Of a DNA stretch of 35,812 bases, positions 16,531-24,622 are shown in pieces. This DNA is from an uncultured Chloroflexota bacterium (lineage in GTDB: Bacteria; Chloroflexota; Limnocylindria; Limnocylindrales; CSP1-4). Where the stretch lies: the NCBI GenBank assembly GCA_903822495.1, contig CAIJPD010000057.1:1-35812 (forward strand). The letters are read 5' to 3'. Position numbers and translations under genes: made by a program. Numbering within the stretch: position 1 is the stretch's first letter; every line of letters starts with the position of its first letter. The notes below the pieces were generated by a model. The model did not search any database and was not told the DNA's origin. It worked only from the letters and a program-made list of their open reading frames with translations.

Positions 16531-17903
16531 TGTTCCACCGGATCCTGATCGCGAACCGTGGCGAGATCGCCCTGCGCGTCCTGCGCGCCTGCCGCCAGCT
16601 GGGCGTGGAGGCGGTCGTCGCCTACAGCGAGGCCGACCGCGACACCCTCGCCGTCCAGCTCGCCGACGAGGCCATCTGCATCGGCCCGGCCGACGCGCGC
16701 CGCTCGTATCTCTCGGCGCCGGCGGTCATCTCCGCGGCCCTGGTCACGGGCTGCGACGCCATCCACCCCGGCTACGGCTTCCTGTCCGAGGACGACGGCT
16801 TCGCCGAGGTGGTCCGCGCCCACGACCTGGTCTTCATCGGCCCGCCATCCCACGTCCTGGAGCGCTTCGCGAGCAAGGAGGCCACGCGCCGCCTGCTCGC
16901 CGCGCACGGCCTGCCCACCATCCCCGGCTCGGACGGCATGCTGCGCGACGACGCACACGCCATCGCGGAGGCCGAGCGGATCGGCTACCCCGTGCTGATC
17001 AAGCCTTCGGCGGGCGGCGGCGGCAAGGGCATGCGCATGGTCCGCTCCCAGCGCGAGCTGGAGACGGCCATGAAGCTGTGCCGCTCCGAGGCCCGGGCCG
17101 CCTTCGGCGACGACTCGCTCTACCTGGAGCGCTGGCTGGAGGACAACCGGCACGTCGAGGTCCAGATCGCCGTGGATCGCTACGGCAGCGGCGTCCACCT
17201 CGGTGAGCGCGACTGTTCGGTCCAGCGCCGCCACCAGAAGATCCTCGAGGAGTCGCCGACTCCCGCCCTCTCGGAGACCGCCCGCGCGGAGCTGTGCGAG
17301 AAGGCGATCCGGGCCGCCGTGGCCGCCGGCTACGAGAACGTGGGGACCCTGGAGTTCCTGGTGGATCGCGAGGGGAACTTCTACTTCATCGAGATCAACT
17401 GCCGGATCCAGGTGGAGCATCCCATCACGGAGATGCGGACCGGCATCGACCTGGTCGCCACGCAGATCCGGATCGCCGCCGGGGAGCCGCTCGGGTTCAC
17501 CCAGTCGGACGTGCGCCAGACGGGCCACGCCATCGAGCTTCGGATCAACGCCGAGGACGCGGAGAACGACTTCCGCCCGGGCGCTGGCGTCGTGGAGCGC
17601 TACCTGGCGCCGGGCGGCCCGGGCATCCGCATGGACAGCCACCTGTATTCGGGCTACGAGGTCCCGCCCTTCTACGACTCCCTCCTGGGCAAGCTGATCG
17701 CGTGGGCCCCCGACCGGGCCACGGCGATCGCGCGTGTCCGCAGCGCTCTCGACGAGCTGGTGGTGGAGGGGATCGTCACCAACGTGCCCATCCATCGGGC
17801 GCTGCTGGTCAACGACGCCTTCCTCGACGGGCGCATGACCACGAACCTCCTGGACCGGGTGGGGAGCGCCGCGTTCCTCGCCGCCGCCGCGCGCGGCCAG
17901 TGA
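16530..17903 (+). CDS. accC: Biotin carboxylase
   Basis: AccC carboxylates the biotin on AccB using ATP and bicarbonate. The 457-residue length is typical. It has the N-terminal ILIANRGEIALRVLRA segment, the ATP-grasp glycine loop SAGGGGKGMRMV (near residue 160), ERDCSVQRRHQK, and the catalytic strand EINCRIQVEHPITE, with Cys where most homologues have Thr (NTR becomes NCR). The C-terminal domain ends in the usual NVPIHRALL region. The ATG shares a base with the stop of the BCCP-like gene, so the two are made together. The 94-base gap after it (17904-17997) has no obvious promoter or terminator. Confidence 0.96.
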   Translation: MFHRILIANRGEIALRVLRACRQLGVEAVVAYSEADRDTLAVQLADEAICIGPADARRSYLSAPAVISAALVTGCDAIHPGYGFLSEDDGFAEVVRAHDLVFIGPPSHVLERFASKEATRRLLAAHGLPTIPGSDGMLRDDAHAIAEAERIGYPVLIKPSAGGGGKGMRMVRSQRELETAMKLCRSEARAAFGDDSLYLERWLEDNRHVEVQIAVDRYGSGVHLGERDCSVQRRHQKILEESPTPALSETARAELCEKAIRAAVAAGYENVGTLEFLVDREGNFYFIEINCRIQVEHPITEMRTGIDLVATQIRIAAGEPLGFTQSDVRQTGHAIELRINAEDAENDFRPGAGVVERYLAPGGPGIRMDSHLYSGYEVPPFYDSLLGKLIAWAPDRATAIARVRSALDELVVEGIVTNVPIHRALLVNDAFLDGRMTTNLLDRVGSAAFLAAAARGQ

Positions 17904-17997
17904 TCCAGGCCCGTTGCACACCTGCATGCTTCGCGACGCTCGCCGTGGGCGCCGCGCGGCAGACTGACCCCGTCACACCAAGCCACCGGAGCCGCTC

Positions 17998-18456
17998 GTG
18001 ACCGACGCCACCGTCCTGACCACCCGCGAGATCATGGAGTTGATCCCGCATCGCTGGCCCGTCCTGCTCGTCGACCGGATCGTCGAGTACGACCCCGACG
18101 CCAAGCGGATCGTGGGGATCAAGGCGGTGACCGCGTCGGAGTGGTTCTTCCAGGGCCACTTCCCGGGCCTGCCGGTCATGCCCGGCGTGCTGCAGGTGGA
18201 GGCGCTGGCGCAGACCATGGCGGTCTATGTGGCCAGGCAGCCCGGGTTCGGCGACCGGATCGGGCTCTTCGCGGGCATCGACGACTGCCGCTTCAAGCGC
18301 GTCGTGAGCCCGGGCGACGTCCTCCGCCTGGAGATCACCATGGAGAAGTTGGGCTCCCGCTTCGGGCGCGCCCAGGCCGTGGCCAGCGTGGACGGCGAGG
18401 TGGCCTGCCAGGCCACCATCAGCTTCATCATCCCGAACGAGGGGGTGCTCAAGTGA
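17998..18456 (+). CDS. fabZ: (3R)-hydroxyacyl-ACP dehydratase FabZ
   Basis: A hotdog-fold enzyme that dehydrates beta-hydroxyacyl-ACP to trans-2-enoyl-ACP in fatty acid elongation. The 152-residue protein has the active-site helix GHFPGLPVMPGVLQVEA, with catalytic His 54 and Glu 68, and the N-terminal LIPHRWPVLLVDRI typical of FabZ. The GTG start has GGAG 6 bases upstream. Its stop overlaps the GTG of the next gene by four bases (GTGA). Confidence 0.96.
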   Translation: MTDATVLTTREIMELIPHRWPVLLVDRIVEYDPDAKRIVGIKAVTASEWFFQGHFPGLPVMPGVLQVEALAQTMAVYVARQPGFGDRIGLFAGIDDCRFKRVVSPGDVLRLEITMEKLGSRFGRAQAVASVDGEVACQATISFIIPNEGVLK

Positions 18457-19202
18457 GCATCATCCGGGTCGCGCTGCTGTCCGACATCCACGGCAACTCG
18501 TTCGCGCTGGAGGCGGTCCGCGCGGCGATCGTGAAGGAGTCGCCGGACGCGGTCCTGGTGGCCGGCGACTACGCGCTCAACGGGCCGGATCCCGCGGCCA
18601 CGGTCGATGGCATCCGGGAGCTGGAGGCCCACGGGGCGCTGGTCATCTCGGGCAACACCGACATCGCGGTGGCCGACTTCGACTACACCGGCGCCTTCCC
18701 CTGGCTGGCCGACGGCATCCCCGACAGCTACCGCGAGGCCGCAGAGTGGGCGCACGAGGCCCTGGGCCCCGAGCGGCTGGGCTGGCTCCGCCGTCTCCCC
18801 GCCGAGCGCCGGCTCTGGTGCGAGGACACGCTGCTCCTGCTCACCCACGCCTCGCCCGGCTCGCAGACCGCCGGCTTCGACGCCTTCATCGACGTGACGG
18901 TGGTCATGGAGCGGCTCTCCAGGACCGATGCGCGCGTCATCTGCTGCGGGCACACCCACCTCCCCGAGATCCGGGACTTTGGCTGGAAGATGATCGTCAA
19001 CGGCGGGAGCGCGGGCTATGTCCTCGACGGGGAACCCACCGCCTCCTGGGCGATGATCGAGATCGAGGGCGACCAGGTCCGCGCGGAGATCCGCCGGACC
19101 CCGTTCGACGAGCTGGCCGCCGCCAACGCGATCTCGGCCCGCGGCCTCCCGGGGGATGTCTACCGGGCCGCCACAGTTCGGTCGGGGAAGCTGGTCCGGT
19201 GA
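18453..19202 (+). CDS. Small cytoplasmic metallophosphoesterase
   Basis: A 249-residue calcineurin-like phosphoesterase of the compact YfcE/Metallophos_2 type. The metal ligands occur in order: SDIHGN near residue 10, GDYALNG, SGNTD, LLTHASPGS and GHTHLPE. The reaction is phosphomonoester or diester hydrolysis, but the substrate is not evident. There is no signal peptide, so it should be cytoplasmic. It overlaps fabZ (GTGA at 18453) and fabF (GTGA at 19199), so it is translationally locked into the fatty acid cluster. A role in processing a lipid-pathway phosphate metabolite, such as a phosphopantetheine or CoA-type compound, is possible but unproven. Confidence 0.87.
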   Translation: MSIIRVALLSDIHGNSFALEAVRAAIVKESPDAVLVAGDYALNGPDPAATVDGIRELEAHGALVISGNTDIAVADFDYTGAFPWLADGIPDSYREAAEWAHEALGPERLGWLRRLPAERRLWCEDTLLLLTHASPGSQTAGFDAFIDVTVVMERLSRTDARVICCGHTHLPEIRDFGWKMIVNGGSAGYVLDGEPTASWAMIEIEGDQVRAEIRRTPFDELAAANAISARGLPGDVYRAATVRSGKLVR

Positions 19203-20497
19203 GCAACGGGGACGCGGGGACGGGCCGCACGGACGCGCGTCGCTCCGAAGCGCGCCGCGTCGTCATCACCGGGATGGGCGCCGTCACGTCGCTGGGCAAC
19301 GACGTCGACAGCACGTGGGCCGGCCTCATCGCCGGCCGTTCCGGGGTCCGCCGGATCGAGGCATACGACCCCTCCCGGCTCGCCTCCCAGATTGCCGGCG
19401 AGGTCCGCGACCTGGACGCCTCGGGGGTGATGGACCGCAAGGACCTCCGCCGCACGGACCGATTCATCCAGCTGGCCCTCGTCGCCACGCGCCAGGCGAT
19501 GGACCAGGCCGGCCTGCCAGCCCGTCTCGAGGGCGATCTGGCCGAGCGGACCGGCACCATCCTGGCCACCGGCCTGGGTGGCGTCAGCACCATGTTTGCC
19601 AACGTCATCAGCTTTGCCGAGCGCGGTCCGGACCGGATCGGCCCGTTCATGATCCCGATGGGCATCCCCAACATGGCGGCCGGCCAGATCCCCATGACGT
19701 TCGGGCCGCTGGGCCCATCCTTTGCCACGGTCTCGGCCTGTGCCAGCAGCGGGCACGCGCTGGGCGAGGCGTTCGAGATCATCCGTCGCGGCGACGCGGA
19801 CCTGATGATCGCCGGTGGCGCCGAGGCGGCGCTCCACGAGGCCCTCGTCGGCGGCTTCTGCGCCATGAAGGCGCTGAGCACCCGCAACGACGATCCCGCG
19901 GCGGCGTCGCGGCCATTCGACAAGGGCCGTGACGGCTTCGTCATCGCCGAGGGCGCCGGCGTGGTCGTGCTGGAGGCGCTCGAGAGCGCGCAGGCGCGCG
20001 GCGCCCAGGTCCTCGCCGAGCTGGTGGGCTACGGGGCCACGGCCGACGACTACCACCTCACGCTGCCGGCCCCCGGTGGCGCGGGCGCGGTCCGGGCGGC
20101 CCGCCGGGCGCTCGAGAAGGCCGGGATCTCCGCCTCGGACGTGGACCACGTCAACGCGCACGCCACCTCCACCCCGGAGGGTGACAAGACCGAGATCCAG
20201 GCGATCTCGACGATCCTGGGGGAGCGCGCCCGGCATGCCACGGTGACGGCCAACAAGTCGATGCTGGGCCACACCCTGGGTGCGGCGGGTGCCATCGAGG
20301 CGATCGTCACCATCCAGACCATCCGCGAGGGCTGGGTCCCGCCCACCCTCAACCTGGTGGATCCCGAGGATGGCACCGAGGGCCTGGACGTGGTCGCCGG
20401 CGTCGCGCGGCACCAGGATGTCCGGATTGCCATCTCCAACTCGTTCGGCTTCGGCGGCCAGAACACGGCGCTGGTGCTTCGGCGGTGGGAGTCATGA
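19199..20497 (+). CDS. fabF: 3-oxoacyl-ACP synthase II
   Basis: This condensing enzyme elongates acyl-ACP with malonyl-ACP. The 432-residue protein has the complete Cys-His-His triad: Cys 181 in SACASSGHALG, His 321 in NAHATSTPEGD and His 358 in NKSMLGHTLGAAGAIEA. The core begins at RVVITGMGAVTSLGNDV after a ~18-residue polar extension. The GTG at 19199 overlaps the phosphoesterase stop, and the end overlaps the accB ATG. The two histidines and the NKS lysine distinguish it from chain-length-factor-like homologues. Confidence 0.95.
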   Translation: MSNGDAGTGRTDARRSEARRVVITGMGAVTSLGNDVDSTWAGLIAGRSGVRRIEAYDPSRLASQIAGEVRDLDASGVMDRKDLRRTDRFIQLALVATRQAMDQAGLPARLEGDLAERTGTILATGLGGVSTMFANVISFAERGPDRIGPFMIPMGIPNMAAGQIPMTFGPLGPSFATVSACASSGHALGEAFEIIRRGDADLMIAGGAEAALHEALVGGFCAMKALSTRNDDPAAASRPFDKGRDGFVIAEGAGVVVLEALESAQARGAQVLAELVGYGATADDYHLTLPAPGGAGAVRAARRALEKAGISASDVDHVNAHATSTPEGDKTEIQAISTILGERARHATVTANKSMLGHTLGAAGAIEAIVTIQTIREGWVPPTLNLVDPEDGTEGLDVVAGVARHQDVRIAISNSFGFGGQNTALVLRRWES

Positions 20498-21075
20498 GCG
20501 ACGCCGGGCAGCCGCTCGCGGACGCGGCTTCGGGCGCGGCCGGCGCTTCGGACGCGGCATCGCCCCCGCCCGCATCCGTCTCGGCGGGGGACGCGTCGCT
20601 GCTGGCCCTGATCGATCAGCTGGCGGGTCTCCTCGAGAAGAGCGACCTCTCCGAGATCGAGGTGGAGGCCGGTGGGACGGGCCTCGTGCTGCGCAAGCCG
20701 ACGGCCATCGCGGTCGCCGCCGCGACGGCCCAGGCCGGCGGCTCGCCCGCCTTCTACGGCCCGGCGCCGGCACCCACGCAGGCCCTCCCCGCGGAGGCTG
20801 CCAACCCTGCCGCGACGCCCGCCCCGGCCCCGGCTCGCCCGTCGGTCAAGGCGCCCCTGACCGGGATCTACTACGGCGCCCCGGCCCCCGGCTCCGCCCC
20901 GTACGTGCGGATCGGCGGCGAGGTGGCTGTTGGCCAGGTCATCGGCCTGATCGAGGCCATGAAGCTCTTCAACGAGATCAAGTCCGACCTCGCCGGCCGC
21001 GTGGTCAAGGTGGTCGCGGAGAACGGCCAGCTGGTCAAGGCCAAGCAGCCCCTGATCGAGGTGGATCCCCTGTGA
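20494..21075 (+). CDS. accB: Biotin carboxyl carrier protein
   Basis: This is the functional carrier of acetyl-CoA carboxylase. The 193-residue protein has the BCCP N-terminal domain (about residues 30-70, LIDQLAGLLEKSDLSEIEVE), a long Ala/Pro linker (about 75-115) and the biotinyl domain (about 120-193). The acceptor lysine is Lys 157 in the canonical EAMKLFNEIKS. The ATG at 20494 has GGTGGGAG just upstream and overlaps the fabF stop; an in-frame GTG at 20485 would add three residues. Its stop overlaps the fabH GTG. It is unusual that accB sits between fabF and fabH, while accC is partnered with the lysine-less paralogue at 15907. Confidence 0.96.
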   Translation: MSDAGQPLADAASGAAGASDAASPPPASVSAGDASLLALIDQLAGLLEKSDLSEIEVEAGGTGLVLRKPTAIAVAAATAQAGGSPAFYGPAPAPTQALPAEAANPAATPAPAPARPSVKAPLTGIYYGAPAPGSAPYVRIGGEVAVGQVIGLIEAMKLFNEIKSDLAGRVVKVVAENGQLVKAKQPLIEVDPL

Positions 21076-22268
21076 GCGCTCCGCGCGCCGCCCACATCAC
21101 CGGCTGGGGCCATTACGCCCCGGAGCAGATCCTGACCAACAAGGATCTGGAGAAGCTGGTCGACACCACCGACGAATGGATCGTGTCGCGCACCGGCATG
21201 CGCGAACGCCACGTCGCCGCCGCCCACGAGACCACCGCCTCCATGGCCGCGGTCGCGGGCCTGCGCGCCATCGCCACCGCGGGGCTGGCGCCTGACGACA
21301 TCGACCTGATCCTGGTCGCCACGCTCACCCCGGACTACCCCATGCCGTCCACCGCGGCGCTGGTCAAGGAGGCGATCGGGAACACCCGGGCCGCCGCCAT
21401 GGACGTGGCCGCCGCGTGCTCCGGCTTCGTGTACGCCTACGCCACGGCGCACGCCTACGTGACCTCGGGGCTGGCCAGCAACGTGCTGGTGATCGGCGCG
21501 GAGCTGCTGACCCGCTTCCTGGACTACACCGACCGGAACACCTGCATCCTGTTCGGCGACGGCGCGGGCGCCGTGGTCGTCTCGGCCTCGGACGCGCCCG
21601 GCGGTGCGCTCGGTATCGAGCTCACCACGGAGCCGCAGGGCGCGTACATGATCTGGCTGCCGTCGGGTGGATCCCGGAGCCCGTCGTCGGGGGAGACGGT
21701 GGCGCGGAACGAGCACTTCATCCGGATGGAGGGCCGCGAGACCTACCGGTTCGCCACCCGCACGCTCGCCTCCACGGCGCTCGCGTCCGTCCGCAAGGCC
21801 GGCCTGCAGCCCTCCGACATCGACCTGTTCATCCCGCACCAGGCCAACATCCGGATCATCGAGGCGGTGGCCAAGGGCCTGGACCTGCCGATGGACAAGA
21901 TGTTCGTCAACCTGGACCGCTACGGGAACACCTCGGCGGCGTCCGTGCCCATCGCCCTGGCCGAGGCCGTGAACTCCGGCCGGATCAAGCCGGGCGACCG
22001 GATCGTCATGGTGGCGTTCGGCGCCGGCTTCACCTCCGGCGCCATCACGCTGGAGTGGACCGCCGATCCCGCCCGCGGCCTGGCCGGCGAGGCGGCCGTC
22101 AACCCGAATGACGTCCACGTCCGGGCGCCGGTCGACTGGGATTCGGTCGACCCCATCCCGGCGGCGCTGGCGGAGCTGATGCGCCGGCCCGGCGGGCCAA
22201 GTGTCCCGCTCGACGACGTGATCCCCGACGAGCCCCGGCCCGCGACCGCGGGCGCGACCCAGACCTAG
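21072..22268 (+). CDS. fabH: 3-oxoacyl-ACP synthase III
   Basis: FabH starts fatty acid synthesis by condensing an acyl-CoA primer with malonyl-ACP. The Cys-His-Asn triad is intact: Cys 116 (AACSGF), His 256 (IPHQANIRI) and Asn 286 (GNTSAAS). The catalytic domain covers about residues 1-330. The protein is 398 residues because of a ~70-residue C-terminal extension, which is polar and then Pro/Ala-rich and is not part of the thiolase fold. The GTG start overlaps the accB stop (GTGA). fabG follows after 30 bases with its own ribosome-binding site. Confidence 0.95.
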   Translation: MSAPRAAHITGWGHYAPEQILTNKDLEKLVDTTDEWIVSRTGMRERHVAAAHETTASMAAVAGLRAIATAGLAPDDIDLILVATLTPDYPMPSTAALVKEAIGNTRAAAMDVAAACSGFVYAYATAHAYVTSGLASNVLVIGAELLTRFLDYTDRNTCILFGDGAGAVVVSASDAPGGALGIELTTEPQGAYMIWLPSGGSRSPSSGETVARNEHFIRMEGRETYRFATRTLASTALASVRKAGLQPSDIDLFIPHQANIRIIEAVAKGLDLPMDKMFVNLDRYGNTSAASVPIALAEAVNSGRIKPGDRIVMVAFGAGFTSGAITLEWTADPARGLAGEAAVNPNDVHVRAPVDWDSVDPIPAALAELMRRPGGPSVPLDDVIPDEPRPATAGATQT

Positions 22269-22298
22269 CGCCCCACGGCGGGACGGAGGAGCACCCCA

Positions 22299-23048
22299 AT
22301 GATCGACCTCACCGGCAAGAGCGCGGTGGTGACCGGCGGCTCGCGCGGGATCGGCCGCGCCATCGTGCTGCGGCTGGCGGCCCAGGGCGCCGACGTCTGC
22401 TTCTCGTACCAGAGCAACGCCGCCGCCGCGCAGGCGGTGGTCGCCGAGGTGGAGGCGCTGGGCCGCCGCGCCCTCGCCGTCCAGGGCGACGCCGCCCAGC
22501 CCGAGGCCGCCGACGCGCTGATCAAGGCCGCGCTGGAGGCCTTCGGCAAGGTGGACATCCTGGTCAACAACGCCGGGATCACCCGCGACGACCTGATCAT
22601 GCGGATGTCCATCGACGCGTGGCGGGCCGTCATCGACACCAACCTGTCGGGCGCCTTCTACGCGATCAAGGCCGCCACCCGCCCCATGCTCAAGGCCAAG
22701 CGCGGCCGGATCATCAACATCACCTCGGTCTCGGGGCAGGCGGGGCAGATGGGCCAGGCCAACTACTCCAGCGCCAAGGCGGGTCTCATCGGCCTCACCA
22801 AGGCCACGGCGCGCGAGCTGGCCTCGCGTGGCATCACCTGCAACGCCGTGGCGCCGGGCTTCGTGCTGACGGAGCTGACCGTGGGCCTGGCCGACCAGTG
22901 GAAGCAGAAGATCACCGAGCAGACGCCCCTTGGCCGCTTCGGCACCCCGGAGGAGATCGCCGACGCGGTGGCGTTCCTGGCGTCCGACGAGGCCGCGTAC
23001 ATCACCGGGCAGGTCCTGGCGGTGGACGGCGGCCTGGTGATGATGTAG
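22299..23048 (+). CDS. fabG: 3-oxoacyl-ACP reductase FabG
   Basis: An NADPH-dependent short-chain dehydrogenase that reduces beta-ketoacyl-ACP. The 249 residues are the usual length. The cofactor motif TGGSRGIGRA, the NNAG motif and the catalytic triad Ser 143, Tyr 156, Lys 160 are all present, and the C-terminus ends in VDGGLVMM, typical of FabG. The start is supported by GGAGGA 8 bases upstream. It is the last recognisable fatty acid gene of the cluster; acpP, fabD and enoyl-ACP reductase are not here. Confidence 0.94.
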   Translation: MIDLTGKSAVVTGGSRGIGRAIVLRLAAQGADVCFSYQSNAAAAQAVVAEVEALGRRALAVQGDAAQPEAADALIKAALEAFGKVDILVNNAGITRDDLIMRMSIDAWRAVIDTNLSGAFYAIKAATRPMLKAKRGRIINITSVSGQAGQMGQANYSSAKAGLIGLTKATARELASRGITCNAVAPGFVLTELTVGLADQWKQKITEQTPLGRFGTPEEIADAVAFLASDEAAYITGQVLAVDGGLVMM

Positions 23049-23079
23049 CGGTCCAGGCGCCCGACCCCGGCGGATGGGG

Positions 23080-23085
23080 TAGATT
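23080..23085 (+). promoter_or_regulatory. Candidate -10 element for the polysaccharide genes
   Basis: TAGATT matches TANNNT within the 133-base gap between fabG and the O-antigen ligase gene. Transcription from it would give a leader of about 90 bases, and the downstream gene has GAGGG before its TTG start, consistent with a leadered mRNA. No -35 is visible. Confidence 0.3.
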
Positions 23086-23181
23086 GCGAGCGCCTGATGC
23101 GGCGACCCACGGGACCGCGCTCCGGCCCGGACCCGGTCGCGCAGGCGGCTCGCGGGACGCATCAAGCTTGAGGGCCGCTCG

Positions 23182-24621
23182 TTGACCGCTCCCGAACCCA
23201 GCGCACTCCCGGCACCGGGTCCCGCGGCGGCCGGCCGGCCCGCGGCGGCCGGCCCCGCCTCTGCCCCTGGACGCCCCGCGGACCTGCCCATCGTGCGAGT
23301 GTTCCTGGGCGCGCTGGGCGTCCTGCTCCTTGGCTACATGTTCATGGGCCGCGGCTTCGCGCATATCGGCCGCAGCCCCGTGTTCGTGGGCGAGGTGGTG
23401 CTGGCACTCGGCCTGCTGGCGGCGGGTGTCGCCATCGTCCGGCACGGCGCGCGCCGGCCCATCACCCCGGTCATCTGGCTGCTGGGCGCCTTCATGGCGC
23501 TGGGGCTGGTCCGGACGGTCCCGTACCTGGGCCAGTACGGCGCGGATGCGCTGCGCGACGCCGTCCTGTGGGGCTATGCGCTCTTCGCGCTGATCGTCTA
23601 CGTGGTCGTCGACGGTGCGGTGATCCGCAAGGCGCTGCGGGCCTACGGCTGGGTCATCCCGGTCTTCGCGCTGTGGCTGCCCATCGCCTGGAACCTCACC
23701 GGGCAGCTGACCGCGGGCCTGGACCCCGACGTCCCCGGGTCGGATGTGCCGCTCGTCTGGTTCAAGAACGGCGACATGGCCGTCCACGTGGCGGGCTCGC
23801 TGGCCTGGCTGGTGCTGGTCGCCGGGGCGTGGGCCAGCCCCTGGCTCTTCGCCGTCCGCGCGCTCGCGACGCTGCCCCTCGCCTGGGCCCAGTACGTCAC
23901 CGCGACCCTCAGCCGCGGCGCGCTGCTGACGTCGGCCGCCGCCCTGGGGATCCTGGTCCTGTTCCGCGCACGGACGCGCAACTGGATCCCGGTGCTGCTG
24001 GGCTACGTGCTCCTGGTCGCGCTCCTGGCGCCCTCGCTCATCCGTGACCTCCAGGGCTGCGACCCCAACGGCGACGCGGGGAACGCGGCGGCCGGTGATC
24101 GCGGCGTGAACGCCTGCCAGTTGATCCAGAACACCGACAGCATCGTCAGCTCGTCCGGGGCCGGCGGGCTGGAGGGGACCAAGAGCTTCCGAATCGCCTG
24201 GTGGACCGCGATCTTCGACTACACGGTCCGCGGCCCCTACTTCTGGACGGGCAAGGGCTTTGGGGTGAACCTGGCCGACGACGACGGGTTCCAGGTCAAC
24301 GCCGACCACTCCCTGCGCGCCCCGCACAACAGCCACATCTCCGCGCTGGCCCGGATGGGCGTGCCCGGGTTCGTGCTCTGGGCGCTCCTGCAGGCGGCCT
24401 TCGCCCTGGGGCTGCTCCGCGCGCTGCTGGCGTTCCGACGCGCCGGGGACCGGGCGATGGCCGGGGCGGCGGGCTGGGTCCTGGCCTACTGGCTGGCGAT
24501 GATGGTGGACACATCGTTCGACCCGTACCTGGAAGGCCCGCAGGGCGGGATCTGGTTCTGGGTGGTCTTTGGCCTTGGGCTGGTGGTCATGCGCGAGAGC
24601 CGCCGCCGCTCGGACGCGTAG
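23182..24621 (+). CDS. O-antigen ligase/polymerase-family membrane protein
   Basis: A 479-residue polytopic protein with about ten hydrophobic segments from residue ~40. A large extracytoplasmic loop (about 290-390) carries RIAWWTAIFDYTVRGPYFWTGKGFGVN and the family-defining HNSHISALARMGVPG, with histidines 382 and 385. This Wzy_C/WaaL architecture belongs to enzymes that polymerise or ligate undecaprenyl-linked glycans or glycosylate surface proteins; which of these cannot be read from the sequence. A TTG start follows a GAGGG site; the first ~35 residues are Ala/Pro-rich. It is followed after one base by a glycosyltransferase gene. Confidence 0.85.
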   Translation: MTAPEPSALPAPGPAAAGRPAAAGPASAPGRPADLPIVRVFLGALGVLLLGYMFMGRGFAHIGRSPVFVGEVVLALGLLAAGVAIVRHGARRPITPVIWLLGAFMALGLVRTVPYLGQYGADALRDAVLWGYALFALIVYVVVDGAVIRKALRAYGWVIPVFALWLPIAWNLTGQLTAGLDPDVPGSDVPLVWFKNGDMAVHVAGSLAWLVLVAGAWASPWLFAVRALATLPLAWAQYVTATLSRGALLTSAAALGILVLFRARTRNWIPVLLGYVLLVALLAPSLIRDLQGCDPNGDAGNAAAGDRGVNACQLIQNTDSIVSSSGAGGLEGTKSFRIAWWTAIFDYTVRGPYFWTGKGFGVNLADDDGFQVNADHSLRAPHNSHISALARMGVPGFVLWALLQAAFALGLLRALLAFRRAGDRAMAGAAGWVLAYWLAMMVDTSFDPYLEGPQGGIWFWVVFGLGLVVMRESRRRSDA

Positions 24622-24622
24622 G

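Noticed and set aside
20871..23291. Antisense open frame of about 800 codons across accB, fabH and fabG
   Set aside because: It is a shadow of three intact enzymes and itself has low-complexity composition.
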